Assembly (NCBI RefSeq): GCF_000972785.3
Contig: NZ_CP011253.3
Span: 868,001 to 932,000 of the forward strand
Source: Pandoraea oxalativorans
Lineage (GTDB): Bacteria; Pseudomonadota; Gammaproteobacteria; Burkholderiales; Burkholderiaceae
DNA length: 64,000 bases
Reading direction: 5' to 3'
Shown here piece after piece: positions 62,462-64,000 of the stretch (within the stretch, counting starts at the first letter, position 1; each line of letters starts with the position of its first letter). Both the position numbers and the translations under genes were made by a program. Below the pieces are notes generated by a model, which saw only the letters and a list, made by a program, of their open reading frames with translations, made no database searches and was not told the origin of the DNA.

Positions 62462-64000
62462 ATGAGACGTTTTACTCCGGCCGAGCCCGCGCCGGCAGCC
62501 TCCGGCAAGCCCGATGCCGCCAGACCGGCGCGCGGCGACTGGCAGGTCATCAAATCCCTGATTCCCTATCTGATGGCGTTTCGCGGCCGCGTCACGCTGG
62601 CGCTGTCGTGCCTGATACTGGCGAAGGTCGCCAATCTCGGCGTGCCGGTCATCATGAAGCACATCGTCGACGCCCTTGGCCCGGTGGCGTCGCTCTCGGC
62701 CACGGCGCGTGCCACGAACGATCCTAGCCTGATCGTCGTGGGTGGCCTTGGCATGCTGGTGATCGCTTACGGCGTGGTGCGCCTGTCGACGTCGCTCTTC
62801 ACAGAACTGCGCGAAATCCTGTTTTCGAAGGTGACGGAAAGCGCCGTGCGTCAGATCGCGCTCAAGGTGTTCCGACATCTGCACGCGCTGTCCTTGCGGT
62901 TCCATCTGGAGCGGCAGACGGGTGGCATGAGCCGCGACATCGAGCGGGGCACACGAGGCATCCAGTCGATGATCTCGTACTCGCTCTACAGCATTCTCCC
63001 CACACTCATCGAAGTCGCGCTGGTGCTCGGCTTCTTCGTCGTGCGCTACGAAGCGTTCTACGCCGTCGTCACGCTCGTGGCGCTCGTGTTCTACATCACC
63101 TTCACGGTGAAGGTCACGGAGTGGCGCACACACTTTCGTCGCACGATGAACGAACTCGATTCGAAGGCCAATGCCCGTGCCATCGATTCGCTCATCAACT
63201 ACGAGACGGTGAAGTACTTCGGCAACGAAGCCTTCGAGACGCAGCGCTACGACGAGAACCTCAAGCGTTATCGCGCGGCCGCGATCCGCTCGCAGAACTC
63301 GCTCTCCGTGCTGAATTTCGGCCAGCAGGTGATCATCGCCAGCGGGCTGATTCTGATTCTGTGGCATGCCACGCAGGGCGTGATGAGCGGGCGCATGACG
63401 CTCGGCGATCTCGTGCTGGTTAACACGTTCATGTTGCAGCTCTACATTCCGCTGAATTTCCTCGGCGTGATCTATCGCGAGCTCAAGCAGGCAATGACCG
63501 ACATGGATCGCATGTTCACGCTGCTCGACGTGAATCGCGAGGTGGCCGATCCGCCGGGCGCGCAACCGCTGGTATGCAATGGCGGCACCGTGCGATTCGA
63601 ACACGTGAACTTCGGTTACGAGCCGACGCGCCAGATACTGCACGACGTCGATTTCACCATTGCGGCGGGCACGACGACCGCTGTCGTCGGCCACAGCGGC
63701 TCGGGAAAATCGACGCTGTCGCGTCTGCTGTTCCGCTTCTACGACGTAGGCTTCCCGGGACTCGACGGCGGACGCATTTCCATCGACGCTCAGGACATTC
63801 GCCACGTCACGCAGGATTCGCTGCGCGCCGCCATCGGCATCGTGCCGCAGGATACGGTGCTGTTCAACGACACCATCTACTACAACATCGCGTACGGCAA
63901 TCCGTCCGCATCGCGTGAGCAGGTGATTGCCGCCGCGCGCGCCGCACACATTCACGACTTCATCGAAAGTCTGCCCGCCGGTTACGAGTCGATGGTCGGC
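62462..64000 (+). CDS. ABC transporter with fused permease and ATPase, Atm1/HMT1 type (3' partial)
   Basis: The first 513 codons of an ABC exporter half-transporter; the gene continues past the window end. After a 30-residue Pro/Ala-rich N-terminus come six transmembrane helices (about residues 35-330; VIKSLIPYLMAFRGRVTLALSCLILAKVANLGVPVIMK, SLYSILPTLIEVALVLGFFVVRYEAFYAVVTLVAL). The ABCB7/Atm1 signature NELDSKANARAIDSLINYETVKYFGNEAFE lies near 225-255. Walker A is GHSGSGKST at 410-418 and the Q-loop GIVPQDTVLFNDT is visible; the LSGGE signature and Walker B lie beyond the window. Such proteins export glutathione-linked metal or Fe-S precursors. Starts 141 bases from the divergent thioesterase. 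Confidence 0.92.
   Translation, partial: MRRFTPAEPAPAASGKPDAARPARGDWQVIKSLIPYLMAFRGRVTLALSCLILAKVANLGVPVIMKHIVDALGPVASLSATARATNDPSLIVVGGLGMLVIAYGVVRLSTSLFTELREILFSKVTESAVRQIALKVFRHLHALSLRFHLERQTGGMSRDIERGTRGIQSMISYSLYSILPTLIEVALVLGFFVVRYEAFYAVVTLVALVFYITFTVKVTEWRTHFRRTMNELDSKANARAIDSLINYETVKYFGNEAFETQRYDENLKRYRAAAIRSQNSLSVLNFGQQVIIASGLILILWHATQGVMSGRMTLGDLVLVNTFMLQLYIPLNFLGVIYRELKQAMTDMDRMFTLLDVNREVADPPGAQPLVCNGGTVRFEHVNFGYEPTRQILHDVDFTIAAGTTTAVVGHSGSGKSTLSRLLFRFYDVGFPGLDGGRISIDAQDIRHVTQDSLRAAIGIVPQDTVLFNDTIYYNIAYGNPSASREQVIAAARAAHIHDFIESLPAGYESMVG

Noticed and set aside
61901..63955. A 684-codon minus-strand open frame running through the ABC transporter gene
   Set aside because: Only the last 139 codons are a family protein (thioesterase); the rest is antisense to a real ABC exporter and has Arg/His/Asp/Val-biased noise composition.
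1..64000. tRNA, rRNA, CRISPR arrays, insertion sequences, integrase or toxin-antitoxin genes
   Set aside because: None could be recognised on either strand by eye; no direct-repeat arrays with spacers, no transposase motifs and no cloverleaf-like stretches were seen.

Overview
The window reads as a continuous piece of a high-GC betaproteobacterial chromosome. Protein-level resemblance (AspS, UbiB/UbiJ/UbiE, the giant DUF3683 flavoprotein, MetR, QueF) points to Burkholderiaceae, and from memory the gene mix fits Pandoraea best; the genus is an inference. I see no rRNA, tRNA, CRISPR array, prophage, insertion sequence or plasmid function. Most of it is core metabolism and transport, with small accessory cassettes in the first half.

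Layout. 1-11.8 kb: accessory transport and redox genes: an MFS permease (cut by the window start), MarR plus nitronate monooxygenase, a YddG-type exporter, an old-yellow-enzyme/aldo-keto reductase/MFS/LysR group, GNAT and flavodoxin-fold genes, a metallophosphoesterase broken by a single-base frameshift, and a class V aminotransferase. 11.9-15.4 kb: an amino-acid permease with a long, apparently structured leader, then an ECF sigma factor with its anti-sigma factor. 15.5-19.5 kb: a methionine locus with MetR, an internally deleted QueH-like protein, MesX (DUF1852), MesD (core-MetE methionine synthase) and a flavin reductase, preceded by a perfect MetR box. 19.6-21.9 kb: a DHA2 drug exporter with its MarR regulator. 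21.9-26.2 kb: a D-amino-acid catabolic cassette (D-serine-dehydratase-like enzyme, RpiR regulator, N-acyl-D-amino-acid deacylase, RidA) around a divergent promoter with a clean palindrome. 26.3-27.3 kb: a membrane protein of unknown function and an orphan SycD/LcrH-like TPR protein. 27.3-32.2 kb: QueF, 5'-nucleotidase, IlvA, a MobA/MocA-like nucleotidyltransferase and a YqaA/DedA protein. 32.4-35.1 kb: a two-subunit molybdenum hydroxylase of the isoquinoline 1-oxidoreductase type.

35.7-54.6 kb is a dense, mostly + strand housekeeping run: DUF3683 FAD/Fe-S oxidoreductase, CPA1 Na+/H+ antiporter, HIT, DUF971, UbiE, Tim44-like protein, UbiJ, UbiB, a TPMT-type methyltransferase, an SSS symporter, FmdB, DUF502, AspS, NudB and ClsB. 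The ubiquinone genes UbiE, UbiJ and UbiB are linked. 54.7-61.8 kb is a fatty-acid beta-oxidation operon (acyl-CoA dehydrogenase, dehydrogenase/hydratase fusion, thiolase, enoyl-CoA hydratase) behind a TetR gene with two inverted repeats upstream. The window ends with an acyl-CoA thioesterase and, divergently, an Atm1-type ABC exporter cut by the window end.

Most notable: the MetR/QueH-remnant/MesX/MesD operon, the orphan SycD-like pair, the D-amino-acid cassette, the frameshifted phosphoesterase, and two Cys-rich mini-ORFs in long leaders. None is clearly a wholly new system.
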